Notes: generated by a model from the letters alone, not told the origin. DNA of 64,000 nt from Bacteroidaceae bacterium (GCA_017470525.1 JAFUYM010000053.1:31981-95980); one strand, 5' to 3'; numbered from the stretch's first letter, positions 43,062 through 52,010 are shown. Made by a program: numbers and translations.

Positions 43062-43073
43062 AACTCGAGTGTT

Positions 43074-43823
43074 TTGAATCATCTGCTGACCATATTGGGA
43101 CCGACAGCCTGTGGCAAGACAACTTTTGCTGCTCATCTGGCGTATGACATCGACGGCGAGATTATCAGTGCCGACAGTCGTCAGGTGTATCGAGGCATGG
43201 ACATCGGTACGGGAAAGGATTTGGCGGATTACCATGTGAATGGAAAAGATATCCCTTACCATCTGATAGACATAGCAGAAGCGGGCACACGCTATAATGT
43301 GTATGAATGGCAACGCGGTTTTCTGAATGCCTATGAGGACATCACGGAGCGAGGAAAGACTCCTGTGCTTTGTGGAGGTACGGGCATGTATATCGAGAGT
43401 GTGATCAAGGGGTATGAGTTTGATGGACGTACGTTCCCCACTTTCGATTCCTTGATTATTGGTTTGGACATCAGCCGTGACCTTCGGAGGGAGAAAATCA
43501 GTAAGCGTCTGCGTGCTCGGTTGGAAGAAGGGATGGTGGAGGAAATCCGAGGGCTGATTGATAGGGGAGTGTCAACCGAACGTCTGATCCGATACGGATT
43601 GGAATATAAGTATGTGACGCTCTATCTGCTTGGTCAGTTGCAGTATGAGGAGATGGTGTCCCTCTTGGAGATTGCCATCCATCAGTTTGCCAAGCGGCAG
43701 ATGACATGGTTTCGTGGCATGGAAGAGCGCCGGGGCATTCAGATTCATTGGCTCAGTATTGAGATGCCGATGGAAGAACGTATTGAAAAAGTGAAGGAAT
43801 TATGGCAGAAGCAAATCGCATAG
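43074..43823 (+). CDS. MiaA-like tRNA dimethylallyltransferase, short form
   Basis: MiaA transfers a dimethylallyl group to A37 of tRNAs reading UNN codons. The start has the P-loop LGPTACGKTTFAAHL, then ISADSRQVYRGMDIGTGKDL, VLCGGTGMYIESV, and a C-terminal RQMTWFRGME with YGLEYKYVTLYLLG. At 249 residues it is about 50-60 shorter than MiaA: after VIKGYEFDG the chain runs straight into SLIIGLDISRDLRREKI, so most of the swappable insertion region is absent. The only usable start seems to be TTG at 43074. Its 3' end overlaps the lipid-kinase gene by 22 bp. Confidence 0.85.
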   Translation: MNHLLTILGPTACGKTTFAAHLAYDIDGEIISADSRQVYRGMDIGTGKDLADYHVNGKDIPYHLIDIAEAGTRYNVYEWQRGFLNAYEDITERGKTPVLCGGTGMYIESVIKGYEFDGRTFPTFDSLIIGLDISRDLRREKISKRLRARLEEGMVEEIRGLIDRGVSTERLIRYGLEYKYVTLYLLGQLQYEEMVSLLEIAIHQFAKRQMTWFRGMEERRGIQIHWLSIEMPMEERIEKVKELWQKQIA

Positions 43824-44740
43824 GTGTAATTTATAATCCACATTCAGGTTTTGACCATTCGCAGAAGCGATGGGAACTCATCCGTAAGTATATGGAACAG
43901 AAAGGGGTGCAGTATGACTTTCTGCAGTCGGAAACCTATGACTCTGTGGAACGGCTTGCAAAGATGATGTGTGAAAATGGCTATCACACCATTGTCGTGG
44001 TGGGAGGTGACGGTTCTCTCAACAAGACTGTCAATGCTATCATGGAACACCGTGACATCTTGCCCGACGATTTTGCCTTCTCAGTCATCCCCAATGGTGT
44101 GGGGAATGATTTCTCCCGTTTCTGGGGCATCTCGGTAGATGACTATAAACAGGCTATTGATGGTATTATTGCTCGTCATACACGTAAGATTGATGTCGGA
44201 TGTTGTACCTATCAGGATGATGGCATTCCCATGCGCCGCTACTTTTTGAATTGTGTCAATATCGGTCTTGGCGCACGATTGGTGAAGACCATGATTGATG
44301 CCACCCAGATTATTGGTTCGAAGAGACTCTCTGTTGTGCCGGCATTCATTAGCCGAATCTATGAAAGGAAGCAATTTAACATGTCGATGAAGATAGAAAC
44401 CGAAGATATTGAAGGGAAATACATGTCTGTCTGCATTGGCAACTGTCACGGATATGGGCAGACTCCGAACTCTGTTCCTTACAATGGCTTGTTGGACATA
44501 TCGCTCATCACACGTCCCGAATGGTGGCAACTATTTGAGGGCTTCTGGCTCTTGGGAAAAGGGCGTTTCCTCAATTACAAAAACGTACATCCTTATCGGG
44601 CGCGTAAAATCATTGTGAACGAAATAGACAAGGCGCTTGTTTCTCTCGATGGTGTAATCCTTCCATCAAAGCATCCTGCACCTTTGCGCATCAGTCTTGA
44701 AAAAGAGGCACTCGATTTTATTGTGCCTCAAACGAGTTGA
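43802..44740 (+). CDS. Diacylglycerol kinase-family lipid kinase
   Basis: This 312-residue protein belongs to the DagK/YegS/sphingosine kinase superfamily. IGVIYNPHSGFDHSQKRW opens the ATP-binding domain, VVVGGDGSLNKTVNAIM is the GGDG motif, and FSVIPNGVGNDFSRFWGIS follows. The C-terminal beta-sandwich has NCVNIGLGARLVK and DGVILPSKHP. In Bacteroidales such kinases may act on diacylglycerol or on sphingoid bases, and sequence cannot decide. It overlaps the miaA-like gene and converges with the Crp-family gene, 41 bp away. Confidence 0.88.
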   Translation: MAEANRIGVIYNPHSGFDHSQKRWELIRKYMEQKGVQYDFLQSETYDSVERLAKMMCENGYHTIVVVGGDGSLNKTVNAIMEHRDILPDDFAFSVIPNGVGNDFSRFWGISVDDYKQAIDGIIARHTRKIDVGCCTYQDDGIPMRRYFLNCVNIGLGARLVKTMIDATQIIGSKRLSVVPAFISRIYERKQFNMSMKIETEDIEGKYMSVCIGNCHGYGQTPNSVPYNGLLDISLITRPEWWQLFEGFWLLGKGRFLNYKNVHPYRARKIIVNEIDKALVSLDGVILPSKHPAPLRISLEKEALDFIVPQTS

Positions 44741-44781
44741 TTGAAGCTTGGTTTCGTCAGAAGCATTTTGGGGACGTTTTT

Positions 44782-45486
44782 TTACCCAATCTTGCTGATT
44801 CTCTCCAAACTCTCACCGTCGATGATTTTGATTTTCTTACCATCGATGGCGATGATTTTTTCTTGTGCAAAGGCTGAGAGTGTGCGGATTGCGTTGGATG
44901 TGGTCATGTTGGACATGTTGGCAAGGTCCTCGCGCGAAAGGTAGATGGAGAGTGTGGCACTATCCTCTTCCAGCCCATAATTGTTGCGCAGGAAAATAAG
45001 CGACTCTGCCAAACGGCCACGAATGTGCTTTTGGGTGAGGTTGACGGTGCGTTGGTCAGATTTACCCACCTCCACAGCCAAAAGACGGATGAAGTACATG
45101 GCAAGGTGATTGTTCTCCATCATCCATTTTTCTATCAGTTCGATAGGAATGAGGCAGACGGTGCTGCTCTCGAAGGCTGCTGCTGAAGTCACGTAGTTTT
45201 GATTGGCAAAATAAGCGCGGTAACCAAAATATTCTACAGGCTTCACCACTCGTATGATTTGGGTGCGTCCTCCAATGCCGCCTTTATAAATTTTCACCTT
45301 CCCTTTGATGAGGCAATGAAGCATTTGCGGCACCTCTCCTTCCCGATAAAGTGTTTCATTTTTCTTGAAATGTTGAATTGCCATGCTGTTTTTCAGTTCC
45401 TCCTGCTGACCAGGAGTGAGCAGTTGCATGATGTCCTGAAGGCTTTCAACAGTGTCTGCCAAGATTAAAGAATCTTTCTTCCTCAT
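44782..45486 (-). CDS. Crp/Fnr-family transcriptional regulator
   Basis: This 234-residue regulator has an N-terminal cyclic-nucleotide-type beta barrel (NETLYREGEVPQMLHCLIKG and VKPVEYFGYRAYFANQNYVT) and a C-terminal winged helix (HIRGRLAESLIFL, SREDLANMSNMTTSNAIRTL, IIAIDGKKIKI). No N-terminal Cys cluster of the Fnr type is seen. I use ATG 45486; the longer frame begins with TTG. It diverges from the glycogen operon with facing promoters at 45508 and 45628, so it may regulate that operon; this is an inference from position. Confidence 0.9.
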   Translation of the reverse strand: MRKKDSLILADTVESLQDIMQLLTPGQQEELKNSMAIQHFKKNETLYREGEVPQMLHCLIKGKVKIYKGGIGGRTQIIRVVKPVEYFGYRAYFANQNYVTSAAAFESSTVCLIPIELIEKWMMENNHLAMYFIRLLAVEVGKSDQRTVNLTQKHIRGRLAESLIFLRNNYGLEEDSATLSIYLSREDLANMSNMTTSNAIRTLSAFAQEKIIAIDGKKIKIIDGESLERISKIG

Positions 45487-45507
45487 TACCCTAATAGTTT
45501 TGTAATG

Positions 45508-45539
45508 CAAAGTTACATAGAAGTTACAACCTGACCAAA
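45508..45539 (-). promoter_or_regulatory. Promoter of the Crp-family gene
   Basis: On the minus strand TTTG (45539-45536) and TAACTTTG (45515-45508) are 20 bp apart, with the ATG at 45486, about 20 bp further on. Confidence 0.72.
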
Positions 45540-45627
45540 CCTTTCCGCGATTTTTCTGCTTTTTAGCATGTTTTTGAGCATTTCAGGGCAAATAAATAAT
45601 TTTTTTTTGAAAAAAAGTGCCGAAAGG

Positions 45628-45658
45628 TTGTACACACAAAAAATAATCCCTAAATTTG
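45628..45658 (+). promoter_or_regulatory. Promoter of the glycogen operon
   Basis: TTG at 45628-45630 and TAAATTTG at 45651-45658 are 20 bp apart. The debranching enzyme ATG is at 45716. The stretch between this and the divergent Crp promoter is AT-rich, with long T and A runs. Confidence 0.7.
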
Positions 45659-45715
45659 AAATGCAAAACTAACGACTGAATCTTACGAAAAAATCAACAA
45701 TACCTTAAAATACCT

Positions 45716-47659
45716 ATGAGTTATTTACGTTTTGACAAAGCCCAGATGACCAACCTGCAAGAGTCTCTGCCCAAAGAGATATTGCGGACGAACAGGTCGG
45801 GTGCGTATTCTTGCTCCTCCATCGTGGACTGCAATACGCGCAAATATCATGGTTTGTTGGTCGTTCCTGTTCCAGAACTGGATGATGAGAACCACGTTCT
45901 CCTTTCGTCACTTGACGAGACCGTCATTCAGCATGGCGCACAATTCAATTTGGGACTTCACAAGTACTCAGGTAATGTGTTCAGCCCCAACGGACACAAG
46001 TACATCCGTTCATGCGAATGGGACAAACTTCCAACAACAATTTACCGAGTCGGTGGTGTGATTCTGAAGAAGGAGAAGGTCTTTCAGCATTTTGAAAACC
46101 GTATCCTGATTCGTTACACACTCCTTGACGCCCACTCCGTCACAACCCTTCGTCTGCGCCCCTTCCTTGCATTCCGCAGTGTGGAAGAGTGTACACACGA
46201 GAATGCCGGTGCCAACCAAAAGTATGATGTGATAGACAATGGTATCAAGACGAGACTCTATGCTGGCTATCCTGAACTGATGATGCAACTTAACAAGAAG
46301 AGCGAGTTCGTGTTTGAGCCGAATTGGTATCGGGGCATTGAGTACCAGAAAGAGCAGGAGTTGGGTTATGACTACAAGGAAGACCTCTATGTGCCAGGTT
46401 ACTTCGAGTTCAACATCAAGAAGGGCGAGAGCGTGGTCTTTGCCGCAGGATTGAGCGAACTGAAGACCAGCCAGATGAAGAAAATCTTCGACCATGAGTA
46501 TGAGGTGCACGTTCCTCGCACCAACTTCCAGTCATGTCTCGTGAATGCCGCTCACCAGTTCCACTACGAGCGCGATGGCGAGACCTACATCATTGCAGGT
46601 TATCCATGGTTCAAGTGCCGTGCGCGAGACATGTTCATTTCGTTGCCAGGTCTTACTTTGGCGATTGACGAAGTGGATTACTTCGAACAGGCGATGCGGA
46701 CTGCTGAGAAAGCACTGCAAGACTTCATGGCTGACCGGAAATCCTCCATCAACATGTATGAGATAGACAAGCCCGATGTGCTCCTCTGGGCAATTTGGTG
46801 CATCCAGCAATATGCCCGATTGGTCAGTGCCGATGCGGCAAGAGAGAAGTACGGCAAGTTGGTCGCTCAAATTGTCGATTTCATCAAGAAGGGCGGACAT
46901 TCCAACTTGGTGCTGCATGACAATGGATTGCTCTATACTGATGGTCGTGAACATGCCGTGACATGGATGAACTCAGAAGTGAATGGCTATCCCGTTGTTC
47001 CCCGTTCGGGCTATGTGGTTGAAATCAACGCACTTTGGTATAATGCCCTGCTCTTCAATGCCGAAATGCTCATGGCATCAAAGCGCACTTCAGAGGCTGA
47101 CGAATACACCGGTTTAGCAGAACTGACAGGCAAATCATTCAAGGATGTCTTCTTGAATGAACATGGTTATCTGCTTGACTATGTGGATGATGGCTACATC
47201 TCTTGGTCAGTACGTCCTAACATGCTGATAGCATCATCCCTCGAATACAGTCCGCTCACCATACCTGAGCGCAAGAAAATCTTTGACATCTGCACGAAAG
47301 AACTGCTCACCCCGAAGGGCATGCGTTCCCTCTCTCCGAAGTCGGGAGGTTACAACCCGATTTATTATGGTGGGCAGACGCAGCGCGATGCAGCCTATCA
47401 TCAGGGTACCGTTTGGCCGTGGCTGTCAGGCTTCTATCTCGAAACCTGCCTGAAGATTTACAAGCGGAGTGGACTTTCTTGGGTGGACCGTTGCTTCATC
47501 GGTCTCGAAGAAGAAATGTTCTACCATTGCATCGGAACTCTGCCAGAACTCTTCGACGGCAACCCACCATTCAGTGGTCGTGGTGCCATCTCCTTTGCCA
47601 TGAATGTGGCAGCAGTGCTGCGTGTCAACAAGGTTCTTTCTAAATTCTATAACTATTAA
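45716..47659 (+). CDS. Glycogen debranching enzyme (amylo-alpha-1,6-glucosidase type)
   Basis: This 647-residue protein combines an N-terminal beta-sandwich domain (residues about 15-280, RTNRSGAYSCSSIVDCNTRK and YHGLLVVPVPE) with a C-terminal (alpha/alpha)6 barrel (from about 290: YIIAGYPWFKCRARDMFISL, TWMNSEVNGYPVVPRSGYVV, YHQGTVWPWLSGFYLE). It should remove alpha-1,6 branch stubs of glycogen. It is the first gene of a three-gene operon with a glycogen-synthase-like transferase and a GH57 enzyme. Confidence 0.92.
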   Translation: MSYLRFDKAQMTNLQESLPKEILRTNRSGAYSCSSIVDCNTRKYHGLLVVPVPELDDENHVLLSSLDETVIQHGAQFNLGLHKYSGNVFSPNGHKYIRSCEWDKLPTTIYRVGGVILKKEKVFQHFENRILIRYTLLDAHSVTTLRLRPFLAFRSVEECTHENAGANQKYDVIDNGIKTRLYAGYPELMMQLNKKSEFVFEPNWYRGIEYQKEQELGYDYKEDLYVPGYFEFNIKKGESVVFAAGLSELKTSQMKKIFDHEYEVHVPRTNFQSCLVNAAHQFHYERDGETYIIAGYPWFKCRARDMFISLPGLTLAIDEVDYFEQAMRTAEKALQDFMADRKSSINMYEIDKPDVLLWAIWCIQQYARLVSADAAREKYGKLVAQIVDFIKKGGHSNLVLHDNGLLYTDGREHAVTWMNSEVNGYPVVPRSGYVVEINALWYNALLFNAEMLMASKRTSEADEYTGLAELTGKSFKDVFLNEHGYLLDYVDDGYISWSVRPNMLIASSLEYSPLTIPERKKIFDICTKELLTPKGMRSLSPKSGGYNPIYYGGQTQRDAAYHQGTVWPWLSGFYLETCLKIYKRSGLSWVDRCFIGLEEEMFYHCIGTLPELFDGNPPFSGRGAISFAMNVAAVLRVNKVLSKFYNY

Positions 47660-47677
47660 AGAAGGAGGACAAAAGAT

Positions 47678-48955
47678 ATGAAAGTTTTAATGTTCGGTTG
47701 GGAGTTCCCTCCTAAGATTTACGGTGGACTTGCAGTTGCATCTTATGGCATCACCAAGGGAATGATTGAAGGCCAGCCAGATGCAGAGATTACCTTTTGC
47801 CTTCCCAAGCCCTGTGGCGAAGAAGAGAAGTTCCTTCGCATCATTGGCATGAACCAGGTGCCAATCGTCTATCGCGACCACAACTACGACTATGTGAAGA
47901 GCCGCATTCCTGACTACATGACTCCAGAGGAATATTACAACTTCCGCAACCATATCTATGCCGACTTTTCCTACATGAATGTCAACGATATGGGTTGCAT
48001 GGAGTTTGCTGGAGGCTACCCGGGCAATTTGCACGACGAAATTAACAACTTCTCCATCATTGCAGGAGTGGTGGCACGTTCAGAGCAGTTCGACATCATC
48101 CATGCTCACGACTGGCTCACCTATCCGGCAGGTGTTCATGCCAAGTTGGTCAGCGGCAAACCACTCTGCATCCATGTTCATGCCACCGACTTTGACCGTT
48201 CCCGTGGTAAGGTGAACCCAACGGTCTATTCGATAGAGAAGAACGGTATGGACCATGCGGATTGTATCATGTGCGTGTCGGAACTGACTCGTCAGACCGT
48301 CATCCGTGAGTATCACCAAGACCCGCGCAAGTGCTTTGCTATGCACAATGCCGTCTATCCGCTTCCACAAGAGTACCTCGACATTCCACGTGTGGACCAC
48401 GGTAAGGAAAAAGTGGTTACTTTCCTCGGACGTATCACGATGCAGAAAGGTCCTGAATACTTCATCGAAGCAGCCGACCTCGTCTGCAAGCGTTCCAAGA
48501 ACATCCGTTTCTGCTTTGCAGGTTCGGGTGACAAATACTGGGAAATGGTTGATTTGGCAGCCGCCAAAGGCATTGCCGACCGCGTCCATTTCCCAGGTTT
48601 CCAGCGAGGAAAGCAAGTGTATGAGTGCTACAAAGCCAGCGATGTCTTCGTCATGCCGTCCGTTTCAGAGCCATTTGGCATCGCGCCGCTTGAGGCAATG
48701 CAGTGCGGCACCCCCTCCATCATCTCCAAGCAATCGGGCTGTGGAGAGATTCTCGACAAGGTCATCAAGGTCGATTACTGGGACATCAATGCCATGGCAG
48801 ACGCCATCTACTCCCTCTGCACCAACGAGGGGTTGCACACCTATCTGCGCGACGAAGGCCTCAAGGAGGTAGCAGAAATCACCTGGGTGAAAGTCGGTCA
48901 CCGCATCCGCAAACTCTACGACGAGTGCATCTACAACGGAGGTTTCATTCACTAA
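47678..48955 (+). CDS. Glycogen synthase-like glycosyltransferase
   Basis: This 425-residue GT-B protein starts KVLMFGWEFPPKIYGGLAVA, the donor-loop form of starch/glycogen synthases and their GT4 relatives. It continues with DIIHAHDWLTYPAGVHAKLV, VTFLGRITMQKGPEYFIEAA, and the catalytic segment VMPSVSEPFGIAPLEAMQCG with the two Glu of EX7E. It should elongate alpha-1,4-glucan from an ADP- or UDP-glucose donor. An AAGGAGGA stretch at 47661-47668 resembles a Shine-Dalgarno site, unusual for Bacteroidetes. It lies 18 bp after the debranching gene. Confidence 0.92.
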   Translation: MKVLMFGWEFPPKIYGGLAVASYGITKGMIEGQPDAEITFCLPKPCGEEEKFLRIIGMNQVPIVYRDHNYDYVKSRIPDYMTPEEYYNFRNHIYADFSYMNVNDMGCMEFAGGYPGNLHDEINNFSIIAGVVARSEQFDIIHAHDWLTYPAGVHAKLVSGKPLCIHVHATDFDRSRGKVNPTVYSIEKNGMDHADCIMCVSELTRQTVIREYHQDPRKCFAMHNAVYPLPQEYLDIPRVDHGKEKVVTFLGRITMQKGPEYFIEAADLVCKRSKNIRFCFAGSGDKYWEMVDLAAAKGIADRVHFPGFQRGKQVYECYKASDVFVMPSVSEPFGIAPLEAMQCGTPSIISKQSGCGEILDKVIKVDYWDINAMADAIYSLCTNEGLHTYLRDEGLKEVAEITWVKVGHRIRKLYDECIYNGGFIH

Positions 48956-48969
48956 AAAATCATAGAATC

Positions 48970-50403
48970 ATGAAAAAGATTTGTCTTTATTTTGAGATTC
49001 ACCAGATAATCCATCTCAAGCGGTATCGTTTCTTCGATATCGGTCGTGATCATTACTATTATGATGATTACGAGAACGAGCGTTCCATCAACGACATAGC
49101 AGAACGCAGTTATGTTCCAGCCCTTCAGACTCTCATCCAGATGTGTAAGGACAACCCCGAGTTCAAGGTGGCATTCTCCCTCTCAGGTGTAGGTCTTGAG
49201 CAACTCGAGTTCCATGCACCACAGGTGGTGGACCTTTTGCAGGAAATCAACTCGACAGGGCAGGTGGAATTCCTTTGCGAGCCATATAGTCATGGTTTGG
49301 CATCCCTTGCCAACGAAGAGAGTTTCGTCAGCGAAGTGAAGCGCATGAGCGACCGCATCAAGGAACTCTTTGGCAAACGTCCTAAAGTGTTCCGCAACTC
49401 ATCCCTCATCTACAACGACGACATTGGTGCACAGGTGGCAGCCATGGGCTTCAAGGGCATCCTCACCGAAGGTGCCAAGCAGGTGCTTGGCTGGAAATCA
49501 CCGCATTACATCTACCATTGTGCTTCCGACCCACGTCTGAAGTTGCTCCTTCGCGACATCAAACTTTCCGAAGACATCACAGAGCGTTTCTCTCGCCAGG
49601 ATTGGTCTGAATACCCACTCTTTGCCGACAAGTGGCTCGACTGGATTGCCAGCACACCCGACGGCGAGAATGTCATCAACATCTTTGGCGAACTTGTCAC
49701 CTTTGGTATCTTCCATCCGCTTTCCAGCAACATCCTCGAGTTCCTCAAGGCAATACCTGCTTTGGCAAAGGAGCGTGGCATCGGATTTGCCCTGCCATCA
49801 GAACTGTGCGAAGAGAAGAGCGTGGGAGCCATCGAAGTGCCATACAATATTTCATGGGTGGACGAAGAGCGCGACACCTCCTGCTGGCTCGGCAACGTGA
49901 TGCAGCGTGAGGCATTCCAGAAACTTTACAGCATAGCCGACCGTGTGCGCGTCAGTGGCGACCGCCGCATCCAGATGGACTGGGATTCCTTGCAGGCATC
50001 CAACAACTTTCGTTTCATGACCACAAAACCTGGCTATCAGTACCGTGGCATCTACGACAGTCCTTACGATGCCTTCACCAATTACATGAACATCCTTGGC
50101 GACTTCATCGCTCGTGTGAATAATCTCTATGGTGGTGCCGACAATGAAGAGATTGATGGACTTATCACCATGATTAAGAACCAGCAGGACGAACTCACTG
50201 CCAAGGACAAGGAAATTGAGCGTCTGCGCAAGAAACTCGAGAAGTACAACCCGACCGAATTGGAGGAAAAGAAACCTGCCAAGAAAGCCGCTCCAAAGAA
50301 GGCTGCTGCTCCTAAGAAAGCCGCTGCTCCAAAAGCAGAAGATGCTCCCAAGGCAAAAGCCGCCAAAGCACCAGCCAAGAAAGCCACTCCCAAGAAGAAA
50401 TAA
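48970..50403 (+). CDS. GH57 glycosidase with Lys/Ala-rich tail
   Basis: The ATG at 48970 starts KKICLYFEIHQIIHLKRYRF, a typical GH57 N-terminus (His in FEIHQ), and residues up to about 400 form the GH57 barrel (EFLCEPYSHGLASL with the catalytic-region Glu, VFRNSSLIYNDDIG). GH57 includes alpha-amylases, 4-alpha-glucanotransferases and branching enzymes; the Bacteroidales group beside glycogen genes is usually called alpha-amylase. A predicted coiled coil (about 402-425) precedes a tail of about 40 residues made of Lys/Ala/Pro repeats (PKKAAAPKKAAAPKAE). A longer open frame upstream overlaps the preceding gene and is rejected. Confidence 0.9.
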   Translation: MKKICLYFEIHQIIHLKRYRFFDIGRDHYYYDDYENERSINDIAERSYVPALQTLIQMCKDNPEFKVAFSLSGVGLEQLEFHAPQVVDLLQEINSTGQVEFLCEPYSHGLASLANEESFVSEVKRMSDRIKELFGKRPKVFRNSSLIYNDDIGAQVAAMGFKGILTEGAKQVLGWKSPHYIYHCASDPRLKLLLRDIKLSEDITERFSRQDWSEYPLFADKWLDWIASTPDGENVINIFGELVTFGIFHPLSSNILEFLKAIPALAKERGIGFALPSELCEEKSVGAIEVPYNISWVDEERDTSCWLGNVMQREAFQKLYSIADRVRVSGDRRIQMDWDSLQASNNFRFMTTKPGYQYRGIYDSPYDAFTNYMNILGDFIARVNNLYGGADNEEIDGLITMIKNQQDELTAKDKEIERLRKKLEKYNPTELEEKKPAKKAAPKKAAAPKKAAAPKAEDAPKAKAAKAPAKKATPKKK

Positions 50404-50420
50404 AGATTCTTCCCCTTGAT

Positions 50421-50467
50421 AAAATGCCCAGACTTGAGAAACCTCTCTCAGTCTGGGCATTTTTTTG
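50421..50467 (+). terminator. Rho-independent terminator after the glycogen operon
   Basis: AAAATGCCCAGAC (50421-50433) pairs with GTCTGGGCATTTT (50451-50463), with an inner TGAG/CTCA pair and a run of seven T. It begins 17 bp after the GH57 stop. Confidence 0.9.
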
Positions 50468-50715
50468 TGTTAACGCTACAAAGATACAAAAACTTCCCTG
50501 CCCCGCAAATGGCAAAAGACAGAAGAACGATGTCTGCAATGTCGGGTGAGCAATTGTTGAATGACTGGAAGAGCGTTGCTTCAATTCACGGGCGAGCGAT
50601 AAACATCGTTCCTCCAGTAATTCAAAGATTTTGAAAAAAGTTGAAAAATAATTGATGTTTTGTTTGTACAATTTTAATTATACCGAACTCACATTAATTA
50701 AATAAATATGGTGGC
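50468..50715. other. Gene-free stretch between convergent genes
   Basis: These 248 bp hold no convincing open reading frame. One TAnnTTTG-like box lies on the minus strand (TATCTTTG, 50486-50479), facing the GH57 3' end, with no gene to serve. The right 80 bp are AT-rich. I see no repeat or RNA structure. Confidence 0.5.
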
Positions 50716-51132
50716 TTATCCTTCTGGCAGTTTTTTCCCTAATGTGAGGATGTTGTACCCGTCGGTGTATTGGTAGGCGACGGAGTCCATGAGTTGTCTG
50801 ACGAGGAAGATGCCGAGACCGCCGATGGGACGTTCTTCGACGGAAAGGGTGGTGTCGGGGTCGTCTGCCTGGGTGGGGTCGAAGGGGGTGCCGGAGTCTT
50901 TGATGGTGAAGACGAGCAGGGTGTCGGTGGTGTTGGCTTCGAGCAGGATGTCGCCTGTGGTACCTTCTGGATAGGCATAGTTCATCACGTTGACCACTGC
51001 CTCTTCGATGGCGAGGTTCAAGTTCATGGTGTCGGAGGCATTGTAGCCAAGTTGCTGGGCTACTTGCTCGATAAATTCGCCTAAGAGGGGCACTTCGGCG
51101 ATGTCGTTATGGAGTGTCAGTTTTTGTTGCAT
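50716..51132 (-). CDS. Anti-sigma-type ATP-binding protein (RsbW-like)
   Basis: This 138-residue protein is a GHKL/HATPase_c_2 domain as in RsbW and SpoIIAB: N-box LNLAIEEAVVNVMNYAYP, then LVFTIKDSGTPFDPTQADDP and IGGLGIFLVRQLMD, which forms the ATP lid and G2 motif. In Firmicutes such proteins sequester sigma factors; Bacteroidetes have them as single-domain proteins whose partners are often not known. No sigma factor or anti-anti-sigma gene is adjacent. It lies 6 bp after the kinase gene on the same strand. Confidence 0.87.
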   Translation of the reverse strand: MQQKLTLHNDIAEVPLLGEFIEQVAQQLGYNASDTMNLNLAIEEAVVNVMNYAYPEGTTGDILLEANTTDTLLVFTIKDSGTPFDPTQADDPDTTLSVEERPIGGLGIFLVRQLMDSVAYQYTDGYNILTLGKKLPEG

Positions 51133-51138
51133 AGGTGT

Positions 51139-51990
51139 TTAGGGGTTTTCTTGATGATATTGAACGAGTCCTTCCAAGGGGGACTGAATGATGTTTCCAA
51201 TGGTGTAGCCCATCTGCTGGCTCACTTCGCGGAGTTCGTCTTGGTAGTAGTAGGCGATGCTGCCGACGAGGTTTACGGTCAGTTTCTCTGTCCCGATTGT
51301 CCATTGGGTGGGGAGGATGTTGCGCTGGAAGTATTGCTCAAAGCAGTCGAGGAGGAGGGCACGGACGGCAGGATGGGTGCGGTGGCGTGCACAGAAGGGA
51401 CTGAGTGAGGCGAGGTAGCGGTTGGGTAGTGGCTGCCGATAGACTTTTTGGATGATGGTGGCTTGGGTCTCTTGGGTCTCTTGGAAAAAGAGTTGCCGCA
51501 CATCGTCGGGCAGTTGATGCTTGAAGATGTCGCCCACCAGCCGTTTACCAATGTAGGCACCGCTGCCTTCATCGCCAAGGATGTAGCCGAGGGCGGGTAT
51601 GCCCGTGTGGAGGTCCCTGCCATCGTAATAGCAGGAGTTGCTGCCTGTGCCGAGGATGCCGACAATGCCTGGTTGTCGTCCGCACACGCCTCGTGCGGCA
51701 CCGAGCATGTCGCTTTCCACATGGATGCGGGCGGTGGTATCCATCACCTGTCGGATGGCTTGGGCAACGATGGGTGCTTTTTCGGGGGTACAGCCTGCAC
51801 CGTAGAAAAAAATGTCTGTCAAGGAGTGAGTTGTTGGTAGTGAGGGGAGCAGTTCGTGGTGCAGCACGGAGGAGATTGCCTCTTCGTTTTGCTGGAAGGG
51901 GTTGATGCCCTGGGTGTAGATCACGTTTTGTCGGTCTTCGACGATGCACCATGCGGTCTTTGTGGAGCCGCTGTCTGCTATGAGTGTCAT
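51139..51990 (-). CDS. BadF/BcrA-type sugar kinase, possibly N-acetylglucosamine kinase
   Basis: This 283-residue protein of the ASKHA fold has the phosphate-1 loop IADSGSTKTAWCIVE at its start, GAGCTPEKAP, GTGSNSCYYDGRDL, and LGDEGSGAYIGKRL, the pattern of the BadF/BadG/BcrA/BcrD family, which includes GlcNAc and glucosamine kinases. I choose ATG 51990. The frame is open to GTG 52011, but that codon lies inside the -7 box of its own promoter. The pair with the RsbW-like gene is conserved in position only; no functional tie is evident. Confidence 0.87.
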   Translation of the reverse strand: MTLIADSGSTKTAWCIVEDRQNVIYTQGINPFQQNEEAISSVLHHELLPSLPTTHSLTDIFFYGAGCTPEKAPIVAQAIRQVMDTTARIHVESDMLGAARGVCGRQPGIVGILGTGSNSCYYDGRDLHTGIPALGYILGDEGSGAYIGKRLVGDIFKHQLPDDVRQLFFQETQETQATIIQKVYRQPLPNRYLASLSPFCARHRTHPAVRALLLDCFEQYFQRNILPTQWTIGTEKLTVNLVGSIAYYYQDELREVSQQMGYTIGNIIQSPLEGLVQYHQENP

Positions 51991-52010
51991 TCTTTTGTCG
52001 TATTTTTTCA

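Noticed and set aside
48703-48969. Upstream extension of the GH57 frame
   Set aside because: It lies entirely in another frame of the preceding glycosyltransferase gene; the GH57 family start is clear at 48970.
50479-50486. TAnnTTTG box on the minus strand in the gap after the glycogen operon
   Set aside because: It points into the 3' end of the GH57 gene, with no gene or structured RNA downstream; an antisense RNA cannot be excluded but is unsupported.
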